Origin: Alkalihalobacillus sp. LMS39
GTDB taxonomy: Bacteria; Bacillota; Bacilli; Bacillales; Bacillaceae_F
NCBI RefSeq assembly: GCF_022812285.1
Contig: NZ_CP093300.1
Coordinates: forward strand, 434,001-498,000
DNA length: 64,000 nt
Direction of reading: 5' to 3'
The position numbers and the translations under genes were made by a program. Shown piece by piece: positions 45,983 through 54,040 of the stretch. A model generated the notes under the pieces. It searched no databases and was not told where the DNA came from. It worked only from the letters and a program-made list of their open reading frames with translations. The number at the start of each line of letters is the position of its first letter. Within the stretch, counting starts at the first letter, position 1.

Positions 45983-48900
45983 ATGCTAAGAAGATACCAT
46001 GTTGTTGCCATTCCAATTCGGATTGTGTACAACAACTTTGGCGATCATGATCCAGATGGACGAATGTATGTATTAAAAGAAAACGAAGAGTTAGTTAGAG
46101 AACTTGTGAAGAAAAATCCATTTACACCAGTTGAGCTAGTCCAACCTTTAGCAATTCGAGCCAATGTTGGCGATGACGTCGAAATATTATTTGAAAATCA
46201 ATTAAAGACACCTTCTTCGATGCATTTCCAAGAAGCAGATTATGATGTGAAAACTTCAGACGGAGCAAATGTTGGATTTAATCCAGATACAACGGTATTA
46301 CCTGGTGGAGAAATTGTTTATTGTCTCAAAGTTCATAAAGAAGGGATATACTATTTTTCTGATGTGGCCAACCCGCTTGATGGAGAAAATTTAGGAACGA
46401 ATATTCATGGACTATTTGGCGCTATCTTTGTCCAATATAAAGGTTCAACATGGACGGACCCAGTGACAGGTGGGCCCATTCATAGTGGTGCCATAGCTGA
46501 TATTCATCATCCTCTATTACCTTCATTTCGAGAATACGGCTATTTTTTTCACGATGAACCGGAAAACGATGATTTAACCGGAAACGAACGGATAAATCCG
46601 ATGACAGGACAGCCGGCAGAATCGGTTCACGCAATAAATTATCGTTCAGAGCCTCTTGCGAACCGTTTCCGCTTAATTGATGAAGGTGTAGTTTGTCCTG
46701 ATTGTGACTCTGAAGAAGTTCATCATGATTCATGGGTGTTTGGTGATCCGGCAACACCTATATATAGAGGATATGTTGGTGATCCGGTAAAAATTCGTCT
46801 TGTTCACGGTGGTGTAAAAGAAACACATGTGTTCCATTATCATGTTCACCAATGGTTGTTCGACCCAGAAGATGTCGATTCATTCACAAAAGACTCACAG
46901 GCTATTAGTCCGCAAAACCATTATACAATTGAACCGTTTTATGGATTAGGAAGTTTGCACGGTGCAATAGGAGATGTGATCATCCACTGTCATTTATACC
47001 CTCACTTTGAAGATGGAATGTGGAGTATTAATCGGATATTTGACACGTTGCAAGATGGAAGTCAATGTTATCCAAATGGTGTACCTATTAAACCGTTACA
47101 ACCTTTACCTGATAGACCATGTCCGCCTAAGCCAACATTAGAGAGACCAGGTTTTCCAAACTTTATTCCTGGTAAAGTAGGGTGTAAAGCACCAAGACCA
47201 CCACTAGGAATCATTGGTGGAAGAGAAATGACGGTACTCGAAGAAAATGCGGCTGTTCCTAATGCAAGACCAGGTGCGGTCTTTGTTGATTCTTGTATTG
47301 GAAACCCAGTTACTAAAGAATTTAACGTATCTGCGATTGAACTACCAATCATATATAATCGTGAAGGTTGGCATGACCCAAAAGGAAGGATTTACGTCTT
47401 AGATGAAGATGTGGAAGCGGTGTTATCAGGAAAAAAAGAGCCAGAACCTCTTGTGTTACAAGCAGAAGCGGGTACGTGTATTCGAATTAATTTTACGAAT
47501 AAACTTCCGAATGTGTTAGATGGTGATGCTTTTCAATTAGTGACACGAACTTATGAAGCATCAATGCATGTTCATTTTGTGAAATTTGATGTTCTTGTTT
47601 CAGATGCAGCGAATGTAGGTTGGAATTATGATAGTAGTGTTCTTCCTGGTGAGACGATTCGTTATGAATGGTTTGCAGATGTTGAGCTTAAAGCAACATT
47701 TTTCCACGACCATTTATTTGCCTCTGTTCACCAACAGCACGGGTTGTTCGGATCGATTAACATCCTTCCGAGGTTTTCGTGTGTGTTTGATTCATGCACT
47801 GGAGAAGAAGTGGACCATGGTACACAAGTAACAGTAACAAATCCACTTATTCCAGATTATCGAGATTACACGTTGTTCATTCATGACTTTGCGCTTTTGT
47901 TTGATAAAGATAAATGTCCAATTGAACCACCACCTTTTCCTGGTTCACAAGATGACCCTGGTATATTTGGGGTGAATTATAAAAATGAACCATTGCAGTT
48001 TCGGTTAGGTAAACATTGTAATCCGGCGTATTCATTCAGTTCCACTGTTCATGGTGATCCAATAACACCACTGCTTCAAGCGTATTCCGGTGACCCCATT
48101 CGGTTCCGGGTGCTACAAGGTGCACACGAGGAAAGTCATAGCTTTAATGCGCATGGCCTTCGTTGGAATGAGGCACGTCGGGATGTCGATTCTAATGAAA
48201 AAAATCAGGAACACCTTGGAATATCAGAGTCTTTTACGTTTGAAACCTTTATCCCTCGTCCAGGAGATTATTTATGGGCATTTGAAGATGTAGAAGATCT
48301 TTGGATTGGAACATGGGGCATATTACGAGCGTATGATAAAGAGGTTCCTAATTTAATCCCGTTGCCTGACCGACCATTACCCCCTATTGATGGTGGTGTA
48401 TTCCCAGAAGTAACGGGTATGCCTCCAGAACTAGCTTGTGATGATGGATGTATATGTCCTGACGGAGCCATTGTGAGGAAATATCATGTTGTGGCACTTC
48501 AAACATGCATCGAATACAACAAATATGGGGACCACGATCCTTACGGTATTGTTTTTGCTTTAAAAGAAGATGTCGATGATATTTTATCAGGTAAGGTGAA
48601 TCCGGAACCGTTAGTTATAAGAGCAAATGTCGACGAATGTGTAGAAATCACGTTGGAAAATAGACTCGATCCAGCCTTATTTCATGTAGAAGACGGTGTA
48701 CATCGTTACCCGGAAGTGAAAGTACCAGCATTTTATCCCCCGTCTCCTCGGATTTCACTACACCCGCAATTAATTGATTTTGACATTCGAACTTCGAGTG
48801 GGGAAACGGTTGGCTTTAATCCAGACCAAACCGTAGGGCCAGGAGAAATCATCACCTATCGTTGGTATGTAGATAAGCCATATGGTGCATGTAATCTTTG

Positions 48901-49648
48901 GGATATGGCGGATATAAGAAATCACCGTCACCACGGCGCCTTTGGTGCATTCATTGCCGAACCAAAAGGGTCAGTGTATTTAGACCCTATCACATTAAAG
49001 CCAGTGAATTCGGGCACAAGTGTTATTATTAAAAACCCGTTACTTCCAGATACTCGTGAGTTTGTGTTGCTTATGCATGATGGTGTAAGGCTATTAGATA
49101 AGAAAGGACAGCTCATTGTTGATCCGCCAGACGGACTAATTGAAGAAACAGACCCAGACGAATTTGATACGTACGACCAAGGTTCACGTGGTTTTAACTA
49201 TCGTACAGAACGATTAATTAATCGCTATACGGAACAGTTCACAATTCAAGATTGGGCAAGTTCATTTACTTTTGGTGATCCGGCCACCCCTGTTTTTGAA
49301 GCGTATCCAGGTGAACCGACTACTGTAAGGTTGGTCGTACCTGCCGAACGAAGACGTACGCATACGTTTCATATCCATGGTCATTACTGGCGAAGAGACC
49401 GTGAAGATGTCGATTCTAAATTTCGCTCGGTGGAAGGTCAAAATATTATCGGTCACAAATTAGATGCTCGCTTAGTAGGTGGAGCTGGAGGACTTTATAA
49501 TTTTCCTGGTGATTATATGTATCGTTCGGGTAATATTCGTTGGGATATTGAATTAGGAATGTGGGGGATTATTCGGGTCCATGAGAAACTTCAACCATAC
49601 CTCCCACCTATTACAGGCTGCTTATGCATGGTAGAGGAGGTGGAGTAG
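45983..49648 (+). CDS. mnxG: MnxG, multicopper manganese(II) oxidase of the spore surface
   Basis: A 1221-residue multicopper oxidase, the size of MnxG (about 138 kDa), which oxidises Mn(II) to Mn(IV) oxide on spores. Start at 45983 (MLRRYHVVAIPIRIVYN) with AGAAGGAGAAG upstream. It consists of three related units of about 400 residues (1-444, 445-830, 831-1221), each opening with a xYHVVAxxxxIxYNxxGDHDPxG pattern and presumably holding two cupredoxin domains, as in ceruloplasmin. Copper motifs: HVFHYHVH (H282, H285, H287, H289), HCHLYPH (H335, C336, H337, H341), HVH (H529, H531) and HDH (H575, H577). A further HTFHIHGH at 1127-1134 lacks a matching HCH. No signal peptide is seen, as expected for mother-cell assembly. 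Confidence 0.9.
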   Translation: MLRRYHVVAIPIRIVYNNFGDHDPDGRMYVLKENEELVRELVKKNPFTPVELVQPLAIRANVGDDVEILFENQLKTPSSMHFQEADYDVKTSDGANVGFNPDTTVLPGGEIVYCLKVHKEGIYYFSDVANPLDGENLGTNIHGLFGAIFVQYKGSTWTDPVTGGPIHSGAIADIHHPLLPSFREYGYFFHDEPENDDLTGNERINPMTGQPAESVHAINYRSEPLANRFRLIDEGVVCPDCDSEEVHHDSWVFGDPATPIYRGYVGDPVKIRLVHGGVKETHVFHYHVHQWLFDPEDVDSFTKDSQAISPQNHYTIEPFYGLGSLHGAIGDVIIHCHLYPHFEDGMWSINRIFDTLQDGSQCYPNGVPIKPLQPLPDRPCPPKPTLERPGFPNFIPGKVGCKAPRPPLGIIGGREMTVLEENAAVPNARPGAVFVDSCIGNPVTKEFNVSAIELPIIYNREGWHDPKGRIYVLDEDVEAVLSGKKEPEPLVLQAEAGTCIRINFTNKLPNVLDGDAFQLVTRTYEASMHVHFVKFDVLVSDAANVGWNYDSSVLPGETIRYEWFADVELKATFFHDHLFASVHQQHGLFGSINILPRFSCVFDSCTGEEVDHGTQVTVTNPLIPDYRDYTLFIHDFALLFDKDKCPIEPPPFPGSQDDPGIFGVNYKNEPLQFRLGKHCNPAYSFSSTVHGDPITPLLQAYSGDPIRFRVLQGAHEESHSFNAHGLRWNEARRDVDSNEKNQEHLGISESFTFETFIPRPGDYLWAFEDVEDLWIGTWGILRAYDKEVPNLIPLPDRPLPPIDGGVFPEVTGMPPELACDDGCICPDGAIVRKYHVVALQTCIEYNKYGDHDPYGIVFALKEDVDDILSGKVNPEPLVIRANVDECVEITLENRLDPALFHVEDGVHRYPEVKVPAFYPPSPRISLHPQLIDFDIRTSSGETVGFNPDQTVGPGEIITYRWYVDKPYGACNLWDMADIRNHRHHGAFGAFIAEPKGSVYLDPITLKPVNSGTSVIIKNPLLPDTREFVLLMHDGVRLLDKKGQLIVDPPDGLIEETDPDEFDTYDQGSRGFNYRTERLINRYTEQFTIQDWASSFTFGDPATPVFEAYPGEPTTVRLVVPAERRRTHTFHIHGHYWRRDREDVDSKFRSVEGQNIIGHKLDARLVGGAGGLYNFPGDYMYRSGNIRWDIELGMWGIIRVHEKLQPYLPPITGCLCMVEEVE

Positions 49649-49649
49649 A

Positions 49650-50408
49650 ATGAGTCATGACCATGAATGTGATGAATTTCGTTGTCCCCCTGTCGTACCA
49701 GCCGATGCTCCTGATGATTTTTGTATCCCGGAAGAATGTTGTCCAGAAAGAATACGAACACCGAAATTCCCTTCACCGAATACGTGTTTACCACAAGAAG
49801 AATTAGAAGAGCTAGAAAGAAAAATTAGTGAGGCAAATGAATTGTTATTAAGTCTTGCTCTAACTAGAGGAAATGAAGAAGAAGGTGTGCTTGAGCAAGA
49901 ACGGTTGCGTACAGCTTTTGAAGGTTTAAAAGGGAAAGTCATTAAAGTAGAAGTATCAAAAGAAAATCAAAGAAGATCTTTACTTGTTCGTGGGATTGTT
50001 TCCCTTGTAGGAAGAGACTTTGTTTTACTAGAGGATGAGAACTACCTCAAAATTATTCGTTTAGAAGATGTATGTTCGATTAAGAGCCCGACTGAACTAT
50101 GTGATGTCCATGAGAAGCAAGAGTTAATTGGAATAGACCCTTGCTTGCGTAGAGCTATTACGTTAGATTTTGGGGCTACAGTTGCCAAATCACCAGAATT
50201 GATTCAAATCTTTTTTGGAATCGATTTAAAAACATTTCTTTGTTTTTTCGAGAAAAGAATAGTGAGGGTCAAAACAAAGAAAAGGGTGTTCATCGGTCGA
50301 TTCATAAGAATGGAGCCTCACGAGGTAACATTTCGTCAAGGGAGAAGGCAAAAGGCTGTACCGGTCGAGGAGATTACTTTGTTAAAAATAAAAAAACGAA
50401 AAAAATAA
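49650..50408 (+). CDS. Cys-containing CotB/LSm-like protein downstream of mnxG
   Basis: A 252-residue protein starting 1 bp after the mnxG stop, so surely co-translated. The first 45 residues (MSHDHECDEFRCPP...PEECCPERIR) are rich in Cys, His, Asp and Pro and could bind metal or crosslink. A helical charged stretch (50-90) leads to two LSm/CotB-like barrels: GKVIKVEVSKEN..RGIVSLVGRDFVLLED..IIRLEDVCSI (about 93-145) and KRIVRVKTKKRVFIGRFIRMEPHEVTFRQ..VPVEEITLLKI (about 200-248). A structural spore-surface partner of the oxidase is likely. Confidence 0.75.
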   Translation: MSHDHECDEFRCPPVVPADAPDDFCIPEECCPERIRTPKFPSPNTCLPQEELEELERKISEANELLLSLALTRGNEEEGVLEQERLRTAFEGLKGKVIKVEVSKENQRRSLLVRGIVSLVGRDFVLLEDENYLKIIRLEDVCSIKSPTELCDVHEKQELIGIDPCLRRAITLDFGATVAKSPELIQIFFGIDLKTFLCFFEKRIVRVKTKKRVFIGRFIRMEPHEVTFRQGRRQKAVPVEEITLLKIKKRKK

Positions 50409-50426
50409 TTAAGAACATGTAGGGAA

Positions 50427-50464
50427 AGAGTGTGTGCTCCCTGCAAATGTGGCGCACACACTCT
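50427..50464. terminator. bidirectional terminator at the end of the mnx operon
   Basis: Stem AGAGTGTGTGC/GCACACACTCT between the convergent genes; weak T tract on either strand. Confidence 0.65.
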
Positions 50465-50470
50465 ATGCTT

Positions 50471-50995
50471 TTAATAATGATGGAATTTTTTATCATCGTC
50501 TACTTTGACGACTTTAATTTCATGAAGTGGTACAATTAGGAAATTATCTTTATGGGATTTGCATTTACATCGGCTCTTACAATGACAATCTTTTTTGCGT
50601 TTACGACCATCGTCAATTTTTTCAATTTCAACAAAATCGCGACCGACGTGACAAATAATGCCTTTAAATCGATTGCACTCGTCTCCACATTCCACTTCAA
50701 GCTTAACAACACAGCCTACTAGCTGGCGTAATCTAAAGGCTAATCCACCATCTAATCCTCTTAGACGAACATTAAATCTGTCATCACAGATGCGGTCGTG
50801 TTTAAAGCTGTGATGCCCATGACATCGATGGGAATCACAACAATGATGGTCTCTGTGGTGGTGACATGGTCGTTTGCAATCACATAAACTTCGACAGTCA
50901 CGATGGTGATGACGGAAATCAAACCCGCAATGACAACGAGAGAAAAAATCATGACGGAATCTACCACATGAATGGCATTCAAATCCGTGGCTCAT
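50471..50995 (-). CDS. His/Cys-rich CotB-like spore protein
   Basis: A 174-residue protein with two parts. Residues 1-70 hold an exceptional number of His and Cys (for example CHHHRDHHCCDSHRCHGHH) with Arg and Asp, a likely metal-binding or crosslinking segment. Residues about 80-170 form one LSm/CotB-like barrel: LVGCVVKLEVECGDECNRFKG..CHVGRDFVEIEK and FLIVPLHEIKVVKV, interrupted by a second Cys/Lys-rich insert CHCKSRCKCKSHKD. I start at the ATG at 50995, where AGAGGTGA is 8 bases upstream; a GTG four codons earlier is possible. It is convergent with the mnx operon. Confidence 0.78.
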   Translation of the reverse strand: MSHGFECHSCGRFRHDFFSRCHCGFDFRHHHRDCRSLCDCKRPCHHHRDHHCCDSHRCHGHHSFKHDRICDDRFNVRLRGLDGGLAFRLRQLVGCVVKLEVECGDECNRFKGIICHVGRDFVEIEKIDDGRKRKKDCHCKSRCKCKSHKDNFLIVPLHEIKVVKVDDDKKFHHY

Positions 50996-51028
50996 ATTTT
51001 GATTCACCTCTTTCCCTTTGATTTACTT

Positions 51029-51037
51029 TATCGTATG
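51029..51037 (-). promoter_or_regulatory. SigK-like -10 element before the His/Cys-rich gene
   Basis: CATACGATA on the minus strand is an exact CATANNNTA match about 34 bp before the start codon. No AC lies at the usual -35 distance. Confidence 0.4.
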
Positions 51038-51141
51038 TAATGGAAATGATTTTGAAAGGTACAGTAAACTACGACAAAATCTATTTTGTGAACTAAAATA
51101 TCGGGATGAAGAACGTAATTTAGTATAGAAAGGAGAAAATC

Positions 51142-51624
51142 ATGACATCTTCCACGCCGTATGTAGGAAACACTTTTGATGAGAAAACAGGAAATCAAAC
51201 ATTGTATTATTCAGGAAAGAACAAATCCAATCGGAAAAATGGCCCGAATATATTAAAGCATTTCGAACAAGAAGTACAAAAATTAGGGAAAACAAAACGA
51301 GAAAAGATGTTATCGGAGATTGAATTCGTTCAATTATTAATAGATGCATATGAAAACCATGAAAAGACAATTGTTGAATTAAAGGGAAAGCTAGAAAAGC
51401 AGTCGAGTAAAAAAAGCCCTTTTCATGAATTATTTAAAACATTACCTCCTAATTATCCAGTTCAGGAAGTACTACTAAATGGGGCTCTTGTTCCAGTTAC
51501 ACGATTTTTAAATGTAAATGAAGAAGGTAATATTGCGCATTTCTCTGAAGAAGACAATATTAAATCTTTGAGTATGGATAAAATTGATGGAGTGTATTGG
51601 GGGAGTGATGGGATTGAATGTTAA
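51142..51624 (+). CDS. hypothetical protein with an LPPNYP domain, probable spore protein 1
   Basis: A 160-residue protein. The N-terminal half (1-90) is polar and helical with a coiled-coil-like stretch (LIDAYENHEKTIVELKGKLEKQ). The C-terminal 60 residues, from TLPPNYPVQEVLLNGALVPV to MDKIDGVYWG, are clearly homologous to the C-terminal part of the convergent protein at 51670. AAAGGAG precedes the ATG. It lies within the spore-surface region but its own promoter is not recognised. Function unknown. Confidence 0.7.
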   Translation: MTSSTPYVGNTFDEKTGNQTLYYSGKNKSNRKNGPNILKHFEQEVQKLGKTKREKMLSEIEFVQLLIDAYENHEKTIVELKGKLEKQSSKKSPFHELFKTLPPNYPVQEVLLNGALVPVTRFLNVNEEGNIAHFSEEDNIKSLSMDKIDGVYWGSDGIEC

Positions 51625-51626
51625 AG

Positions 51627-51657
51627 AAAGCAGGGAAAATCATGACTTCCCTGCTTT
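51627..51657. terminator. bidirectional terminator
   Basis: Stem AAAGCAGGGAA/TTCCCTGCTTT between the two convergent LPPNYP-domain genes. Confidence 0.8.
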
Positions 51658-51669
51658 ACATAAGAAAAA

Positions 51670-51945
51670 TTAATCGGGTAGTTCTGTTTCACCGAATGCA
51701 ATCCCAGTGATTTTATCAACTTCTAATACAATAACTTGACCTTCTTCATCTAAAAAGTAGGCAAGACCGTCGCAAACATTTGAAAAGAAAGCTACGATAA
51801 TTAATTTGCCCTTCACAAAAACGCCACCGATTGGATAGTTAGGAGGAAGCTTTTTTAGAATGTCCTCCACACGACGATCATCCTTTTTGTCTTTTTTATC
51901 AAGAAGATCCTTCAATAAGTTTTCAAGCCCTAAATTACTAGACAT
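51670..51945 (-). CDS. hypothetical protein with an LPPNYP domain, probable spore protein 2
   Basis: A 91-residue protein, start at 51945 (MSSNLGLENLLKDLLDKKDK) with GAAAGGAGAG 7 bases upstream. After a charged helix (1-30) comes the domain LKKLPPNYPIGGVFVKGKLI...LAYFLDEEGQVIVLEVDKITGIAFG, which matches the C-terminal domain of the 51142 product (LPPNYP, a beta pair, then xxDKIxGxxxG). Its upstream region has an exact SigK-like -10, so a spore role is likely. No named family is known to me. Confidence 0.72.
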   Translation of the reverse strand: MSSNLGLENLLKDLLDKKDKKDDRRVEDILKKLPPNYPIGGVFVKGKLIIVAFFSNVCDGLAYFLDEEGQVIVLEVDKITGIAFGETELPD

Positions 51946-51999
51946 TTTAACTCTCCTTTCTAACGTCAAAATAGTTTCTCTATACTAAGAGAACTACTA

Positions 52000-52026
52000 T
52001 ACTATATGTTCAATAGTAAAAAGTGT
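52000..52026 (-). promoter_or_regulatory. SigK-like promoter of the 51670 gene
   Basis: On the minus strand AC, 16 bp, then CATATAGTA (52008-52000). Both parts and the spacing match the SigK form. Confidence 0.6.
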
Positions 52027-52189
52027 ATGGACGATAGTACATATATTCAGGAATATATTTTTTCTAGTTTATTTGTCTAGTAACAATAGATACTAGCTGA
52101 AAATTTTATAGACTAATTATTTATTTATCTAATTACATATAAAACAATCTAGTATATAATAAGGAAAAATTAGGAAGAGGTCATTTGTT

Positions 52190-52468
52190 GTGAAGGTTTT
52201 GGTACAAGGTGCTATCTTTTCTGTTATCGTACATTTTGTCTTTGTTGTCAGCACACTTGCTTATGGGTTTTTAGTAACGATGTTCCATAAGCCTGAAGTG
52301 ATAAACGAATATAATGAAGTTTCTTATTTACAAAATGAAGTGGCGTTTGGAGTTACTTATCAGCCGATTTATTTTGTTGTTTCTTTTATTGTAATAACAT
52401 TGATTGGAGCGATTCTTATCAAGTTGATTAAAAAAGCTCGTCTTTTTAAACGCTTTAGAAAAAATTAG
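52190..52468 (+). CDS. small membrane protein, 92 aa
   Basis: GTG-started frame with AAGAGGT about 10 bases upstream. Two membrane segments (about 8-30 and 62-82) flank a polar loop with HKPEVINEYNEVSYLQNEVAFG, and the C-terminus is strongly basic (IKKARLFKRFRKN), so the tail should be cytoplasmic. I do not recognise a family. It is followed after 15 bp by a zinc-ribbon protein gene and is likely to be in one operon with it. Confidence 0.65.
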   Translation: MKVLVQGAIFSVIVHFVFVVSTLAYGFLVTMFHKPEVINEYNEVSYLQNEVAFGVTYQPIYFVVSFIVITLIGAILIKLIKKARLFKRFRKN

Positions 52469-52483
52469 AAAGGTGTGACCGAT

Positions 52484-52690
52484 ATGGAAAAACGCGGTTG
52501 TATTAAGTGTGGTTGTACTAGAGCGGAAACGAAGGAAATTGCAACAACAGGAACAGGGCTTTCAAAAATGTTTGATGTTCAGCATAATAAATTTCTTGTT
52601 GTATATTGTACAAATTGTGGATATTCAGAACTTTATAATAAACAATCATCAACAACATCCAACGTTATTGATTTTTTCTTTGGTGGATGA
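52484..52690 (+). CDS. zinc-ribbon protein, 68 aa
   Basis: A small protein with two Cys knuckles: CIKCGC at residues 6-11 and CTNCG near 42-46, the pattern of a nucleic-acid-type zinc ribbon found in many short Bacillus proteins. Start at 52484 (MEKRGCIKCGCTR) with AAAGGTG 9 bases upstream; a GTG three codons earlier overlaps this site. The region between the knuckles (AETKEIATTGTGLSKMFDVQ) resembles the Zn_ribbon_13-type families. Function unknown. Confidence 0.78.
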   Translation: MEKRGCIKCGCTRAETKEIATTGTGLSKMFDVQHNKFLVVYCTNCGYSELYNKQSSTTSNVIDFFFGG

Positions 52691-52697
52691 TGGAAGA

Positions 52698-52737
52698 ACG
52701 GAGTATGTCTTTGAAAAGGCATGCTTTTTTTAATAGA
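52698..52737 (+). terminator. factor-independent terminator
   Basis: Stem GTATGTCTT/AAGGCATGC (with two G-T pairs) followed by seven T. Confidence 0.6.
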
Positions 52738-52893
52738 TAAGAAAATTTTGGTGTAGCAGTGTAAGCTTGAAACGAAAGACGCTCCGGGTTTTCTTCTATA
52801 CTTATTTTCTTTTGAAATTTTTAACAAAAAAATAATAAAGGATAGTTTATGTTCGATGTATAATGGTGGTAAATATATCCAAAGGGTGATAAC

Positions 52894-53874
52894 ATGCAAA
52901 AGCCAATTCAAATACAAGGAAAAGAACGGTCGGTTTCAAAGTTTATGTTACGTATATTGAAATGGAGCGGGTTTGGGTTCGTAATTTTATTGTTAATTGG
53001 GTTTGCCTATCAGCAAATTGCAACAGCCATCGAAGTTGATAACTATCCTCCAGTTGGTGAGTTAGTCGATATCGGTGATTATCAATTACACCTTGTCGCT
53101 AGAGGAGATGCAGATGGTCTTCCAACCGTGGTGTTTGAGTCAGGGATGGGAACGCCGTCCGCAGCGAAAGATTGGGAAGTACTTCAAGCAGAGCTAGCGA
53201 AGTACACAAGAGTCATTTCTTATGATAGAGCAGGGTATGGGTGGAGTGATTTAGCGCATAATGACCGAACGGCTGAACAAATTGCTGATGATTTGCACAA
53301 ACTTCTTGAAGTAACAGGGGAAGAAGGTCCATTTTTATTAGTTGGTCACTCGTTTGGGGGATTTTCTGCCCAAATATTTGCTGATAAATATAAAGAAGAT
53401 GTCGCAGGAATCGTATTAGTTGATTCATCGAATGTAAATATGGAAGGTGGCTTTTCAAAAGCAGAATTGTACATTTTCCGATTTTTAAAAGAAGTCGGGG
53501 TAGGACGAGTACTAGAAGAAATCGATATGCTTCCTCTGCATGAGCATTTTTTACAAGATAAAGCATCCATTGCCATGTTTTATCAAGATTATTATAATGC
53601 TGATCAAATGAGTGAACTTACTTTCATGATGACAACTTCAGTGGAACAAGTAAAAAATGCACAAAAGGATGGTTTTGGTGATCTCCCTCTTTCTGTTTTA
53701 TACGTTGATTATGAAGACTACCCTGAGTGGAAAAACATGCAAAAAGAGGTGGCATCGTTATCAAATAACGGAAAAGAAATGTTAGTGGAAGACGCAGACC
53801 ATTTTATTCACCTTGATAAACCTGATGTTGTCATTGACGTGATTATGGAAATGCTTTCGTCTTTTAAAGAGTAA
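52894..53874 (+). CDS. membrane-anchored alpha/beta hydrolase
   Basis: A 326-residue alpha/beta-fold hydrolase with one N-terminal membrane segment (about 25-45), so the catalytic domain probably faces outside. The oxyanion region is VVFESGMGTPSAAKDW (about 78), the nucleophile is S153 in VGHSFGG, the acid is in IVLVDSSN or YVDYEDYPEW, and the His is in DADHFIHLDKP near the C-terminus. AAAGGGTGA precedes the ATG. It belongs to a group often annotated as alpha/beta hydrolase in Bacillaceae; the substrate is unknown. Confidence 0.88.
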   Translation: MQKPIQIQGKERSVSKFMLRILKWSGFGFVILLLIGFAYQQIATAIEVDNYPPVGELVDIGDYQLHLVARGDADGLPTVVFESGMGTPSAAKDWEVLQAELAKYTRVISYDRAGYGWSDLAHNDRTAEQIADDLHKLLEVTGEEGPFLLVGHSFGGFSAQIFADKYKEDVAGIVLVDSSNVNMEGGFSKAELYIFRFLKEVGVGRVLEEIDMLPLHEHFLQDKASIAMFYQDYYNADQMSELTFMMTTSVEQVKNAQKDGFGDLPLSVLYVDYEDYPEWKNMQKEVASLSNNGKEMLVEDADHFIHLDKPDVVIDVIMEMLSSFKE

Positions 53875-53888
53875 GGATATGGAGTAAT

Positions 53889-53917
53889 GGGACCTATTGA
53901 AAAGGGTCCTTTTTCTT
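53889..53917 (+). terminator. factor-independent terminator
   Basis: Stem GGACC/GGTCC with a 10-base loop followed by TTTTTC. Confidence 0.7.
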
Positions 53918-54040
53918 TTGTTATGGAAGTAGCTATAATAAAAAGAGTGACAATGGAAGATACATGTTGTTTTCAAGTCGGGAGAAGTATGCTCTAATAA
54001 AGACAACACCATTTAAAGAACGAGAAGCGAGGAAAATAGG

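Noticed and set aside
45983-49648. Large multicopper oxidase as CotA laccase or bilirubin oxidase
   Set aside because: CotA is about 510 residues with A-B-C-D motif order; this protein is more than twice that size, has three units, a different motif order and MnxE/MnxF-like upstream genes.
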